64,000 nucleotides of DNA from Myxococcales bacterium. Its GTDB lineage: Bacteria; Myxococcota_A; Polyangia; Polyangiales; JADJMO01. The translations under genes and the position numbers were made by a program. The stretch spans positions 248,001 to 312,000 of the forward strand of contig JADJMO010000013.1 in NCBI GenBank assembly GCA_016709545.1. The letters run 5' to 3'. Each line of letters starts with the position of its first letter. Within the stretch, counting starts at the first letter, position 1. The notes beneath the pieces were generated by a model. It saw only the letters and a list, made by a program, of their open reading frames with translations. It did no database searches and was not told the DNA's origin. Shown here one piece after another: positions 50,866 to 60,183 of this stretch.

Positions 50866-52217
50866 GGTCTCTGCGTTCGACGGCGTGCGCGCTCGGCCTC
50901 GGCGCGCTCGTCGTGCCCCTCGCGCCGAGCGCTCTCTCGGCGGCGCCTCCTCCGGTCCCCATCGGCTGCGTGCTCGAGAGCGTGCGCGTCTCGGTCCTCG
51001 ACGAGGTGGACGACAGCTGGGTCGAGATCGGCGTGCGCCTCCGCGCGAGCGGCGCGCCCACCGCGAGCTGCACCATCGACTTCACCCAGCTCGCGCTCGG
51101 CACCCCGGATGCCGTGGGGCCCACGCCCACCATCGCGCTCGCCGCCACCTGGGTCGCGGGCAAGCCGGTGCCGCCGCTGCTCACGGCCGACGGCGTCGCC
51201 GCGGTGTCCTTGCGCTCGTGGAGCGGCGAGGTGACGTCGACGCCGATCGTCGTCTCGACGCGCCTGCTCGTCGAGGGCACCGGGCTCGGTCTGCGGGTCG
51301 AGCTGCCGCGCACCGCGCTGCCGGGCCTCGCGCACGGCGGCGCGCGGGTGGAGCGGCGCGCCAAGTCCGCGCGGCCCGCCACCGGTCGGTTCGGCCCGCT
51401 CGGCACGATCGAGGTGCCGCCCACGCCGCCGGGCTCTCGGGGGCGTCGGCCCGACCTCGCCGCTGTCGGACGCGCGAACGATCGTCGAGGTGGTCCCGAG
51501 CGGCGCGCCCGCGACCCAGCCGCTGTCGCCGGCGGTGCGCACGTTCGATGCGCTCCGCCAGACGATACCGCTCCGGGTCCTCGATCTCGGCGAGTCCGAC
51601 CCGGCCGGGTGGGACGAGCTCGCCAAGCGCGCGTACGCGGCCGCCCTGCACGGGGATCCGCTGGTGGCCGCGCTCGGCATGCGCACCCTCGCGTGGTTCG
51701 CGTCGGGGCTTCGCTCCAGGCCGTACGCGTCGCGAAGACCGCCGCGCCGCCGGAGACCGTGGCCGTGCCCGCGAGCGTCGTCGACGCCATCGGCGACGTC
51801 GAGGCGCGGCTCGCCAAGCGCCACTCGGCCGTCGGTCGCCTCCTGCCCCTCGGGCGCCCCGCGGTGTTCCGCAAGATCCTCGAGGGTCGTCCGTGGGCCG
51901 ACGCGCCGCGCGCGAAGGCCGCCAAGGACGCGGTCGAGCGGCTCGCCCCGCTCGGCGCCGCCGACCTCACCGCGTTCCTCGTGCCGCCCATGCTCGACGG
52001 TGCGTCGCTGCCCATCGATCCGCCCGCGCCCGCCGACGCGCCGCTCGTCGCCGTGCCGCCTGCGGTCGGCGACGATCCGGTGGTCACCCCGCCGAGCCCG
52101 AACGGCCCCTCGATCCAGCAGGCGCCCCGCCGCAAGACCGGCAAGCGCGCTGGCCTCGGGCTCCTCCTCGTGCTCGTGGGCGTAGGCATCGCGCGCCTGC
52201 TGCGCGAGGACGACTGA
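50862..52217 (+). CDS. Exported protein with C-terminal membrane helix (two frame breaks)
   Basis: Signal MRSLRSTACALGLGALVVPL. A beta-rich domain follows (GCVLESVRVSVLDEVDDSWVEIGVRL). Frame breaks near 51440 and 51710 join segments ending in PLRVLDLGESDPAGWDELAK and VAVPASVVDAIGDVEARLAK. The C-terminus has a Pro linker and one helix (AGLGLLLVLVGVGIARLL). ATG overlaps the dapB stop (ATGA). Function unknown; the breaks are probably indels. Confidence 0.6.
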   Translation: MRSLRSTACALGLGALVVPLAPSALSAAPPPVPIGCVLESVRVSVLDEVDDSWVEIGVRLRASGAPTASCTIDFTQLALGTPDAVGPTPTIALAATWVAGKPVPPLLTADGVAAVSLRSWSGEVTSTPIVVSTRLLVEGTGLGLRVELPRTALPGLAHGGARVERRAKSARPATGRFGPLGTIEVPPTPPGSRGRRPDLAAVGRANDRRGGPERRARDPAAVAGGAHVRCAPPDDTAPGPRSRRVRPGRVGRARQARVRGRPARGSAGGRARHAHPRVVRVGASLQAVRVAKTAAPPETVAVPASVVDAIGDVEARLAKRHSAVGRLLPLGRPAVFRKILEGRPWADAPRAKAAKDAVERLAPLGAADLTAFLVPPMLDGASLPIDPPAPADAPLVAVPPAVGDDPVVTPPSPNGPSIQQAPRRKTGKRAGLGLLLVLVGVGIARLLREDD

Positions 52218-52218
52218 G

Positions 52219-52997
52219 CTAGCGGGCCTCGGTGCAGCAGCGAAAACCCGCTTCGTAGGTGCGGAACGTGCCGGGGTGGGCGGGGTTCACGAACTTGCAA
52301 CTCGGGTTCGACCCGCCGTAGCACCCCGACCAGTAGCAGCCCTTCATCACGTGCTCGTAGCCGGTGGACGTGGGGAACGACCGCACCACCCACTCGGCGA
52401 CGTTGCCGGTGAGATCCATCACCCCGTCCTCGCTCGCGCACCCCGCGCGAGACCCGCTCGGATCGGCCTGGTAGAGGCGCGCGGCCTCCTTCTTGGCGGC
52501 GTCGCTCGGGTAGGTGCCGAGGGTGCTCCAGCTGGGGAAATCCAGGTCTTGTCGTCGTTGCAGCGCCCGCGCACGTAGGTCGCGCCGTACGGATACGGGC
52601 GCTTGGTCGCGCCCTCGCACGCGCGCACCCACTCGGCCTCGGTGCAGAGGCGCTTGCCGCGCGCGGCGCAGAAGGCCTGCCCCTCGGGCGCGGTCTGGAA
52701 GGCGAGCGGCTTGCTCCCGGCGACGTTGGGCGCCTCGTAGCGGTCGACGCACGAGACGCCGACGTGGACCATGTCGCTCGGACACGGCGCCGCGTCCGTC
52801 GCGTCGAGCGCGACCTCGACGACCGCGTCCGCGGTCTCGGCGGCACCCGTCTCGGCGGCGTCGATCGGCACGAGCGCGGTGTCGAGGGCGTCGAGGTCGG
52901 TCGCGGCGTCTTCGACGCTGGCCTCGAGAGGCTGGTCGCTCGCGGGGCTGCTGCACGCGCCGAGCGCGGCGAAGGCGAGCGCCGCGGCCCAGCGCAT
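52219..52997 (-). CDS. Formylglycine-generating-enzyme-like lipoprotein (frame break near 52545)
   Basis: Signal MRWAAALAFAALGAC with a lipobox, an Asp/Ala linker, then a sulfatase-modifying-factor fold: CVDRYEAPN, RLCTEAEWVRACEG, and after the break VMDLTGNVAEWVV and YEAGFRCC. In these proteins the fold often lacks the catalytic Cys pair and acts as a binding domain. Start overlaps the def stop. The break is probably an indel. Confidence 0.8.
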
Positions 52998-53518
52998 CAG
53001 CGGCTCGGCTGCGGACGCTGCGGCTCGCGCCGGCGCATCTTGCGGTCGACGATGCGCTTCTTGAGCGCCCCCATGTGGTCGATCATGAGCACGCCGTCGA
53101 GGTGGTCGAGCTCGTGCTGCACCGCCACCGCGAGCAGCCCCTCGGCGTCGAGCTCGAACGCCTTGCCCTCGCGATCTTGCGCGCGCACGCGGACCCTCGC
53201 CTTGCGGTCGATGTCCTCGGTGACGCTCGGGAACGAGAGGCACCCCTCTTCCCAGGTGATCTTGCCGTCGCTCGCCACGATCTCGGGGTTGATGAAGACC
53301 TTGAGATCGCTCGGCTCGTCCTCGCCCGCGGTGTCGATCACGAAGATGCGGTGCGGCTCGCCGATCTGGGTGGCCGCGAGCCCGACGCCGGGGGCGGCGT
53401 ACATGGTCTCGGCCATGCCGTCGACGAGCTGCTTGATCGTCGCGTTGATCTCGGCGACGGGCAGCGCCTTCTCGCGGAGACGGGGGTCGGGGTAGTGGAG
53501 GATCGTGCGCACGGCCAT
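52997..53518 (-). CDS. def: Peptide deformylase
   Basis: 173 residues. All three motifs are present: GVGLAATQ, EGCLSFP and QHELDHLDG, which supply the Cys and two His metal ligands and the catalytic Glu. It removes the formyl group from new proteins. The C-terminus is basic. Confidence 0.96.
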   Translation of the reverse strand: MAVRTILHYPDPRLREKALPVAEINATIKQLVDGMAETMYAAPGVGLAATQIGEPHRIFVIDTAGEDEPSDLKVFINPEIVASDGKITWEEGCLSFPSVTEDIDRKARVRVRAQDREGKAFELDAEGLLAVAVQHELDHLDGVLMIDHMGALKKRIVDRKMRRREPQRPQPSR

Positions 53519-53584
53519 GATTCAGGGGAAAAGGTAGCGCATTTTGAGCGCCCCGCACCCCCTTGGAGTGTGGGCCTCGCAGCC

Positions 53585-54043
53585 TTACTTCTTCCCTTCC
53601 CGCCGCCGGGCGGCGAAGAAGGCCTTGAGGCGCTCGGCGCAGGCATCGGCGAGCACGCCGGACACCACCTCGAGCCGGTGGTTGAGGCGGGGGTCGGTGG
53701 GGATCTGGTAGAGCGAGTCGACTGCGCCGGCCTTGGGATCGGCACAACCGTAGACCAGCCGCGCGACCCGGGCGTTGACCAGCGCGCCGGCGCACATGGC
53801 GCACGGCTCCAGGGTGACCACGCACGTCCAGCCGTCGAGGCGCCAGCGCCCCGTCGACCGCGCCGCGGCGCGCAGCCCGACCACCTCGGCGTGCGCCGTC
53901 GGGTCCTCCTCGACCTCGCGCAGGTTGCGGGCCCGGACGAGCTCCCCGCCCGGCGAGACGAGCACCGCGCCCACGGGGACGTCCCCGGCGAGCGCGGCCG
54001 CGTCGGCCTCCTCGAGTGCGGCGCGCATGGCTTCGATCCACAC
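53585..54043 (-). CDS. tadA: tRNA adenosine deaminase TadA
   Basis: About 152 residues from GTG at 54043, or 147 from ATG at 54028. Deaminase motifs: TAHAEVVGL with the catalytic HAE, and EPCAMCAGAL with the two Cys zinc ligands. TadA makes inosine at position 34 of tRNA-Arg(ACG); the island carries such a tRNA at 20039. Confidence 0.92.
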   Translation of the reverse strand: MWIEAMRAALEEADAAALAGDVPVGAVLVSPGGELVRARNLREVEEDPTAHAEVVGLRAAARSTGRWRLDGWTCVVTLEPCAMCAGALVNARVARLVYGCADPKAGAVDSLYQIPTDPRLNHRLEVVSGVLADACAERLKAFFAARRREGKK

Positions 54044-54052
54044 TGCCCTTCT

Positions 54053-54670
54053 ATGCCACGACCAGGGCTCGGCTGGCTGCTCGTCGTTGCACTCGGCGCT
54101 TGCCATCGGCCCCCCGCGGCCGACGACGCGTTGCTCCGGCAGTATCCGCTGCGCCTCCACACGCGGTGGACCGAGCGCACGGTGGCTCCCGACGGCACGG
54201 TGCACGACGAGCCGATGGAAGAGCACTGGAAGCGACTCCCGGGCCTCGTGCCCGCCTGGGTCGTGACCACCACGACCCGGCCCGGCAGCCCGGCCGCGAA
54301 GACGCGCTTCGCTCGCTACGAGCTGCGCGGCGCCGGGCTCGTCTGCACTGGCGCCTCGTCGTTCGAGGAGCCGCGGGCGGTCACGCCGCCCAAGCTCGTG
54401 CTGCCGTGGGACCCGCGCCCCGACACGGAGTGGGCGGCCGAGCACGTCGTCGCCGGTCGGACCCAGCGCCGGAGCTGCGTGCTCCGCGCCCACGACGCCT
54501 GCCCGGCGGGCTGGACGCTCCGCTGCACGGTGGAGGACGAGACCGGCAAGACCGTGGTCGAGAGTCGCTACTGCGGCGGCGTCGGCATCGTCGGCTACGA
54601 GGCCACCACCCTGCGCGGCGCGCTCACCTGGGCGGTCCGCAGCGTGGATCTGCGCGACGTCGACGGCTGA
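54053..54670 (+). CDS. Predicted lipoprotein
   Basis: 205 residues. Signal MPRPGLGWLLVVALGAC with a lipobox, then a beta-rich domain (PLRLHTRWTERTVAPDG..., YCGGVGIVGYEATTLRG). Divergent from tadA. Function unknown. Confidence 0.7.
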   Translation: MPRPGLGWLLVVALGACHRPPAADDALLRQYPLRLHTRWTERTVAPDGTVHDEPMEEHWKRLPGLVPAWVVTTTTRPGSPAAKTRFARYELRGAGLVCTGASSFEEPRAVTPPKLVLPWDPRPDTEWAAEHVVAGRTQRRSCVLRAHDACPAGWTLRCTVEDETGKTVVESRYCGGVGIVGYEATTLRGALTWAVRSVDLRDVDG

Positions 54671-55126
54671 TCAGATCGCCGCCAGCACCGCGTCGATGTG
54701 CCCCGCCACCTTCACCTTCGGGTAGATCTTGGCGATCTTGCCCTCGGGGTCGATGACGAAGGTGGTGCGGACGATGCCCAGCACCTTCTTGCCGTACATG
54801 TTCTTCTCCTGGAACACGCCGTAGAGGTTCGCGATCTGCTTCTCTGGATCGGCGACCAGCGGGAACGGCAGCGCGTGCTTCTGCTTGAACCCCTGGTGGG
54901 TACGCACCGAGTCCGGAGAGACCCCCAGCACCACCACCTTCTTCTTCTTGAACGAGGCGTGGCGGTCGCGGAAGTCGCACGCCTCGGTGGTGCACCCCGG
55001 TGTGTTGTCCTTCGGGTAGAAGTAGAGGACCACCGTCTGGCCGCGCAGCGCCGACAGCTTGACCGGGCCTTCGTCGGTCTCGGCCGTGAAATCCGGCGCC
55101 AGCGCGCCCACCTCGAGGTTTCCCAT
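54671..55126 (-). CDS. bcp: Peroxiredoxin, Bcp/PrxQ type
   Basis: 151 residues. The peroxidatic Cys is in NTPGCTTEACDFRD; the second Cys five residues later is the PrxQ resolving position. LSALRGQTVVLYFYPKD is family-typical. It reduces hydroperoxides with thioredoxin. Confidence 0.94.
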   Translation of the reverse strand: MGNLEVGALAPDFTAETDEGPVKLSALRGQTVVLYFYPKDNTPGCTTEACDFRDRHASFKKKKVVVLGVSPDSVRTHQGFKQKHALPFPLVADPEKQIANLYGVFQEKNMYGKKVLGIVRTTFVIDPEGKIAKIYPKVKVAGHIDAVLAAI

Positions 55127-55143
55127 CGCGCGAAGATAGCCAA

Positions 55144-55599
55144 TCAGTCGCGGAAGACGAAGGGCACTTCGAGCGTGGTCGGCTGCTTGAAGTCGAGGCT
55201 GCTGAGCTTGCCCACCACGTCGACGACACAGTCGGTCAGCGGCTTGGACGAGGTGCTCTTGACGACCTCGGTCTTGACGACCTTGCCGTTGGCCGCGACG
55301 CCGACCTTGAGCGTCACGGTGCCGCCGGCCTTCGGGTCCTTCTTGAGCTCGTCACCGAAGCACTTGAGCGCGTCCTTGCGCGCGGCGTCGGCGACGATCT
55401 TCGAGGGGTCCGGCGCGGTGGGGGCGGCCGACGCGACGGTCGAGGCGGAGGCGCTCGACGGCGTCGACGCGGAGGGGACCACGGCAGGCGGGGTCGCGGC
55501 CTTGTCGCTGGTCGCCTGGGTGTTGTTGCGCTTGCACGCCGTGAGACCAGGGAGGAGGCACAGCGTGACGGCGAGGAGCCTGGCGTGGGAGTGGGTCAT
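55144..55599 (-). CDS. AgmX/TonB-C-like lipoprotein
   Basis: 151 residues. Signal and lipobox LCLLPGLTAC, a Ser/Ala linker, then a domain with GTVTLKVGVAANGKVVKTEVVKS and LTDCVVDVVGKLSSLDF. This is the C-terminal domain of AgmX/PglI and TonB-like proteins common in myxobacteria, often linked to motility or envelope complexes. Confidence 0.72.
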   Translation of the reverse strand: MTHSHARLLAVTLCLLPGLTACKRNNTQATSDKAATPPAVVPSASTPSSASASTVASAAPTAPDPSKIVADAARKDALKCFGDELKKDPKAGGTVTLKVGVAANGKVVKTEVVKSTSSKPLTDCVVDVVGKLSSLDFKQPTTLEVPFVFRD

Positions 55600-55627
55600 G
55601 CGAACGCGCCGGAGTTACCACGTCGCG

Positions 55628-56383
55628 TCATCGTCGACCACGGGCCTCGGCCTCGAGCGATGCCATCTCCTCCGCGAGTTTCCCCTCGATGGCGGTCGCG
55701 AACGCCGCGTCGACCGCCGTGGACGCGAGGGGCCAGAGCCGCTCGAACGCCTCGCGCACCACGGGCCAGCGCGCGGCGGGGTATCCCGCGGCGGCGAACG
55801 GCTTCCACACGTGTCTTCGGAACAGCTTCGCGAACCCCGCCGCGGTCTCGCGCATGCGCTCCTCCAGACTGCGCAGCTCGTCGAGCGCGACCAGCAACGG
55901 CACCCCCGTCGACGCGAGCGCGCGGCCCACCTCGAGGAGCCGCGGGCGCAGCACGCGCAGGCCCCCTTCGCAGGGCTCGACCACGCGCATGGCGGCGGCG
56001 GCGATCAGCACGCGCGCGTCGTCGAGGGCCCCCTTCGGGAACAGCGCGCGCGCCTGGTCGAGGGTGAGCACCTCCACAGCCTCCTTCGGGCTCGAGAGCG
56101 AGCGCGCGAGGCCGAGCAGGTCGGCGACCGTGCGCTGCTCGGAGGAAGCCTCGAGGAGCTCGCGCATCGACTCGAGCGAGAAGCCGCGGGTCTTGAGGTC
56201 GTCGATGAGACGGAGGCGATCGAGGTGGCCCGCGCCGGAGTAGCCCTTGCGACCGACGAGGCGTGGCGGCGCGAGGAGGCCGCGGCTCTGGTAGGCGCGC
56301 ACGTTGCGGGTCGTCGTGCGCGCCCGCCGCGCCACCTCGTCGATCGTCATGTCCTCGTTCACCGAGGCCTTCCGCCGCGCCAT
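55628..56383 (-). CDS. MerR-family transcriptional regulator
   Basis: 251 residues. The N-terminal winged helix has MTIDEVARRARTTTRNVRAYQSRGLL, the recognition region of MerR proteins, followed by HLDRLRLIDDLKTRGFSLESM. The long C-terminal domain (about 170 residues) is not recognised and may bind a ligand. Likely partner: the gene at 56399, immediately downstream in its transcription-neighbour position. Confidence 0.85.
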   Translation of the reverse strand: MARRKASVNEDMTIDEVARRARTTTRNVRAYQSRGLLAPPRLVGRKGYSGAGHLDRLRLIDDLKTRGFSLESMRELLEASSEQRTVADLLGLARSLSSPKEAVEVLTLDQARALFPKGALDDARVLIAAAAMRVVEPCEGGLRVLRPRLLEVGRALASTGVPLLVALDELRSLEERMRETAAGFAKLFRRHVWKPFAAAGYPAARWPVVREAFERLWPLASTAVDAAFATAIEGKLAEEMASLEAEARGRR

Positions 56384-56398
56384 CGGCGACGGACGATA

Positions 56399-57238
56399 TC
56401 AGGCCGCGGGCCGCAGCGCCTCGCGATGCTGGGCGAGCAGCGCCTCGTGGTCGCGCTGATCGGGGTGGAAGCCCGGGGTGAGGTAACGGCGCACGGCGCG
56501 GACGAGGCCGACCCTGCGCAGGTCGAACGGGAGCCGTCCGCTCGTCTCGGCGGTGCGCCCCATCGCGAGGTCCTGGAGCAGCAGGTCGACGAAGGCGACC
56601 GAGAAGAAGCCGCCGAGCAGGGCGCACGCGACGGCCATCCCGGCGACCCGCAGGGCGAAGCGGTCGTCGACCGCGCGGAGCACGTCGAACGCCACGCTCT
56701 TGTGCTCGATCTCCTCGATCGCGTGCCAGGTGATGAGGGCGCGCACGCTCGGGTGCATGGCCTCGACGAGCCCCTCGCGCAGCGCGAGCTCGGCGAGGTG
56801 GGCGGTGAAGTGCTCGAGGGCCACGGTCACCGAGAGCCGGAGCGCCGGCGAGGTGCGCGGCTCGACGAAGGCGAACCCCACGCGCTCGAAGAACCGGAGG
56901 AAGCGCTGGATCTCGAACCCTTGCCGCTCGAGGGTCGTGAAGAACCGCTCGTGCTCGAGCCCGTGCCGCACCTCCTGGCCCATGAAGCCCCGGATCTGGG
57001 CGCGCAGCTCCGGGTCGTCGACGAGGGCCGCGTGGTGCCGCACGGCCCGCACGAAGAAGCGCTCCCCCGCGGGGAAGAGCAGGTTGAGCGCGTCGACGGC
57101 GACGCTCGCGACCCGGTTGCCTCCGAACCAGTGCCGCGGCGTGCCCTCGAACTCGAAGGTGATCCGGCGCGGCTCGACGTGGCGATGGGGGACCGCGACG
57201 ACGTGGGGCCGGCTATTCGACATCATTTGATGATACAT
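56399..57238 (-). CDS. Metal-dependent hydrolase-like protein (PF10118 type)
   Basis: About 275 residues; several Met codons near 57223-57238 could start it. ITFEFEGTPRHWFGGN, RGFMGQEVRHGLEHERFF and TWHAIEEIEHKSVAFDV are the conserved His/Glu clusters of the predicted metal-dependent hydrolase family (YbgI/PF10118), which resemble di-iron ferritin-like sites. Membrane-associating helix near residues 205-225. Confidence 0.72.
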   Translation of the reverse strand: MYHQMMSNSRPHVVAVPHRHVEPRRITFEFEGTPRHWFGGNRVASVAVDALNLLFPAGERFFVRAVRHHAALVDDPELRAQIRGFMGQEVRHGLEHERFFTTLERQGFEIQRFLRFFERVGFAFVEPRTSPALRLSVTVALEHFTAHLAELALREGLVEAMHPSVRALITWHAIEEIEHKSVAFDVLRAVDDRFALRVAGMAVACALLGGFFSVAFVDLLLQDLAMGRTAETSGRLPFDLRRVGLVRAVRRYLTPGFHPDQRDHEALLAQHREALRPAA

Positions 57239-57375
57239 GAAACGAGGGCTGGTTCCAGCCCGGCCTGTGCGGCGCGGGCACGGGTGTGGACCGAGCCGTC
57301 AGGGGTCCAGCAGCACAGACCCTTGGTTCTGCGGGAGATTCGTGCTGGCACGCCGGTTGAAGCTACGAAGGCCAC

Positions 57376-57990
57376 ATGTCGTGGCCCCGCTCGTTCGCTT
57401 CTGCCTGCGTCGCTGTCTCCCTCGCCACCCTCGCCACGAGCGGGCGCGCGGAAGAGGTGATCGACGAGCCGAGCAACAAGGCCAGGATCCCCGTCGTCGC
57501 CAGCGTCGGCGCCTACGCCGGCGGCCTCGCGGGCACGAAGGCCGGGACCGTCCTCGGAATCGACGCCATCGTCGCGTTCGATTCGCTCCGCCTCGGTGGC
57601 GCGCTGGAGACCTCCTCGTTCGATCTCCACGGCGGGTACCTGCTGGGCGCGGCCGGCGTGTTCGGCGTCGGCCTGACCTCGAGCGACCGGGCGATCGACG
57701 GCATGGTCGGCCTCGAGGGCGGGGTGCACGCCTACCGCGGCGTCGGCAACGGGAGCGAGAGCCACCCGAACGGCGAGGCCACGCTGCTCTTCGGCGGCGC
57801 GCGCGCGAGCCTCGAGGTGCGCTTCGGCGACCGTCGTCGATTCGGGCTCGGCGTCCTCGGCTTCGCGCGCTCGGACTTCGGCCAGCGCGAGGCCTACGCC
57901 GCCGCCACGGCGACCGAACCGCGACGCGTGGTGGGCTCGGTCGGTGAGCAGTCGCTCGGCGCGGCGCTGCGCTTCGGCGTCACGTTCTAG
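57376..57990 (+). CDS. Exported beta-barrel-like protein
   Basis: 204 residues. Signal MSWPRSFASACVAVSLATLATSG, cleaved near GRAEE. The rest alternates short Gly-rich strands (LEGGVHAYRGVG, LRFGVTF at the end), typical of outer-membrane proteins. Function unknown. Confidence 0.6.
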   Translation: MSWPRSFASACVAVSLATLATSGRAEEVIDEPSNKARIPVVASVGAYAGGLAGTKAGTVLGIDAIVAFDSLRLGGALETSSFDLHGGYLLGAAGVFGVGLTSSDRAIDGMVGLEGGVHAYRGVGNGSESHPNGEATLLFGGARASLEVRFGDRRRFGLGVLGFARSDFGQREAYAAATATEPRRVVGSVGEQSLGAALRFGVTF

Positions 57991-57994
57991 CGCT

Positions 57995-59836
57995 CTAGGG
58001 CGCTGGCAGCGGCGTCACGAGCAGCGGCGAGGGCGCGCCGACCTTGCCGAACGCCGGGTCCCGCTGCACGCGGAGGAGGCAGAGGAACGCCATCATCGCG
58101 TGCTGGGCGAGGTCGATGCGCACCACGTGGCTCCAGGGATCGCCGCGGATGCCGCCGAGCGCCTTCTTCGGGTTCGGGAACGAGAACGAGCCCTCGGCGT
58201 CGTGCTGCTCGGCGGCGATGAGCGTCGCGGCGCGCCGGGCGTGGACCATCATCACCGCGTCGTCCACGCCGGCGAACCGCGCGAGCGCGATCTCGGTGGT
58301 GAGCGCCTCGAGCGCGGTGCTGAGCCCCGAGGCGCCCGGCATCATCGTGAAGCTCGCGCTGCCCGCGAGGTCCTCCTCGTCGTCGTCCTGATCGCCCATG
58401 ATGCCGGTGGCGATGAACGCGGCGCGGCTCGACCACCGCGCGTCTTTCGTCGTCCGGTGCAGCTCGGCGAGCGTGAGCGCGTACCAGTAGTCCCGCCACG
58501 CGTCGGACTTCGGCGTGTACGGCGTCGCGAGGCGGTAGGCCGCGGCTCGTTCCACTGCCTCGAGCCACTCCTTGCGCGGATCGAGCGCGTAGAGCCGCAT
58601 GAGGCCGAGCATGGCCTCGCCCGGGTAGTAGAGGACCTCGTGCAGCTCGAGCTTCGGCCCGGTGGGCGCCTGGTACGGCAAGAAGTGCCCGTCCGGGCCG
58701 AGCTGCTTGACCAGGAACCGGCCCATCGCCTGCAGGCGCGGCAGGTACTTCGAGTCGCGCGTGACCGCCGCGTGCTTCGCGAACGCGACCAGCGCGAGGC
58801 CGGTGCCGCCGATGGCGCCGTAGGCGTTGTCCTCGTCGGCGAGCAGGAGCCGGTCCTGGTCGGCGGTGAGGTGTCGGTCGAGCCAGTCGAGCGCGCGCAG
58901 GCCGGCGGCGAGCACGGCGGGGTTCTTCAGCTCCTCGTACCCTTCGAACAGCGAGTGGGTCGCGCCCGCGTGACGGATGACGCTGTAGTCGTCGTCGACC
59001 TCGCGATCGTGGACCGGATCGTAGAGGTAGGCGTAGCGACCGTGCTCGTCGACGAGGCCCGCGAGGTGGTCGGCCGCGAGGCCGATGCGCCGGCGCAGCT
59101 CCTCGCTCGACAGCTCGGCGGGGCGCGCGAACCGGCCGCGCGCGAGCTTGCGCAGGGGACCGAGCGGACTCGCCTCGACCACCGAGAGCGTGCGGAAGCG
59201 GGTGCGCTTGCACGCCGTGCCTGCGTCGACGGTCGGACACGGCGCGCCGAGCCGTAGGGCGAGCTCCTTCTGGATCCGCTTGTCGTCGAGGATGGGCTTC
59301 TCGTCGCCGACGAGGAGGCCGAGGGAAAGGAGCTCGGTCGGCGTGACCCACCCGACGTGCTGCGGGTCCCGCGCGACGAGGAAGCCCTCGGCCCCGAGCT
59401 CCTCGGGCGGCACCGGAGAGCCCGGGTCGGCCGTGCGCCCGATCGCGATCTCGAGCGTCACCCGCACGTCACGGAGATCCCAGCCGGCGAGCCGGGGCCG
59501 CGCGTCGTCCGCCGCGGCCGCGAGCGAGGCGCCGAGGGTCGGCCCGAGGCCGGTGGCGAACGCGCGGCGCGCACCGACGTAGAACCCCACGAACACCCGG
59601 CGTCCGGGGCTCGCCGTGGCCCTCGCCGGTGGAGAGGCGAGCCCGTCCGCGAGCCGCGCGCGCACGAACCGGACGTCGTCACCGAGCTCCGGGAGCGTGG
59701 GCTCCTTGCCGCCGAGCGTGCCGTAGACGTCGTCGTGGACGAGCGAGACCGCGCGATGGCGACGGCAAGCCGGCGCGATCACCACGAGCGCGGCGAGCGC
59801 GAACGCGTGCACGGTCGCGAGAGAGGGACGGCCCAT
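57995..59836 (-). CDS. Large lipoprotein with alpha/alpha-toroid domain
   Basis: 613 residues. Signal ALAALVVIAPAC with a lipobox. The N-terminal third is beta-rich. The C-terminal half shows repeated helix pairs with ATHSLFEGYEELKNPAVL, AYGAIGGTGLALVAFAKHA and YYPGEAMLGLMRLYALDP, as in six-hairpin glycosidase or AGE-like toroids. Sugar or terpene substrates would be typical; not assignable. Confidence 0.65.
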   Translation of the reverse strand: MGRPSLATVHAFALAALVVIAPACRRHRAVSLVHDDVYGTLGGKEPTLPELGDDVRFVRARLADGLASPPARATASPGRRVFVGFYVGARRAFATGLGPTLGASLAAAADDARPRLAGWDLRDVRVTLEIAIGRTADPGSPVPPEELGAEGFLVARDPQHVGWVTPTELLSLGLLVGDEKPILDDKRIQKELALRLGAPCPTVDAGTACKRTRFRTLSVVEASPLGPLRKLARGRFARPAELSSEELRRRIGLAADHLAGLVDEHGRYAYLYDPVHDREVDDDYSVIRHAGATHSLFEGYEELKNPAVLAAGLRALDWLDRHLTADQDRLLLADEDNAYGAIGGTGLALVAFAKHAAVTRDSKYLPRLQAMGRFLVKQLGPDGHFLPYQAPTGPKLELHEVLYYPGEAMLGLMRLYALDPRKEWLEAVERAAAYRLATPYTPKSDAWRDYWYALTLAELHRTTKDARWSSRAAFIATGIMGDQDDDEEDLAGSASFTMMPGASGLSTALEALTTEIALARFAGVDDAVMMVHARRAATLIAAEQHDAEGSFSFPNPKKALGGIRGDPWSHVVRIDLAQHAMMAFLCLLRVQRDPAFGKVGAPSPLLVTPLPAP

Positions 59837-59985
59837 GGGGAGCGCATCCTAGGGGCATGTTGGTTCCCACGCACCTACACTGGAAATGCGCTCCACCGCA
59901 CAACGGCAGCGAAATTGTCACGCGCTGGACGCTCTGTCGAAGAAACCGTGAGCCGTTCGCGAGAAGATCCCCACACTGCCGCTCC

Positions 59986-60159
59986 GTGGAAACCGCGCTC
60001 CCCCCCAAGACCCTGCCCGAGCTCCCCCCGCTCGACTTCGAGTCGGACGAGCCCACCCAGCAACTGAGCCAGGAGACGATCCTCGCGCAGGCCCTCGAGG
60101 CGCTGTTCGACGAGCCGTTCGACTTCGCAACCACGCGCAGCGATCCGCCGCGTTGCTGA
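59986..60159 (+). CDS. Small acidic protein, 57 aa
   Basis: A GTG frame gives VETALPPKTLPELPPLDFES, then a Glu/Gln-rich helix (TQQLSQETILAQALEALF) and an end with FDFATTRSDPPRC. It resembles a flexible linker plus an interaction helix. Weak ribosome binding site; expression unproven. Confidence 0.4.
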   Translation: METALPPKTLPELPPLDFESDEPTQQLSQETILAQALEALFDEPFDFATTRSDPPRC

Positions 60160-60183
60160 GCTCTGGCGCGCTACGCTGAGCGC

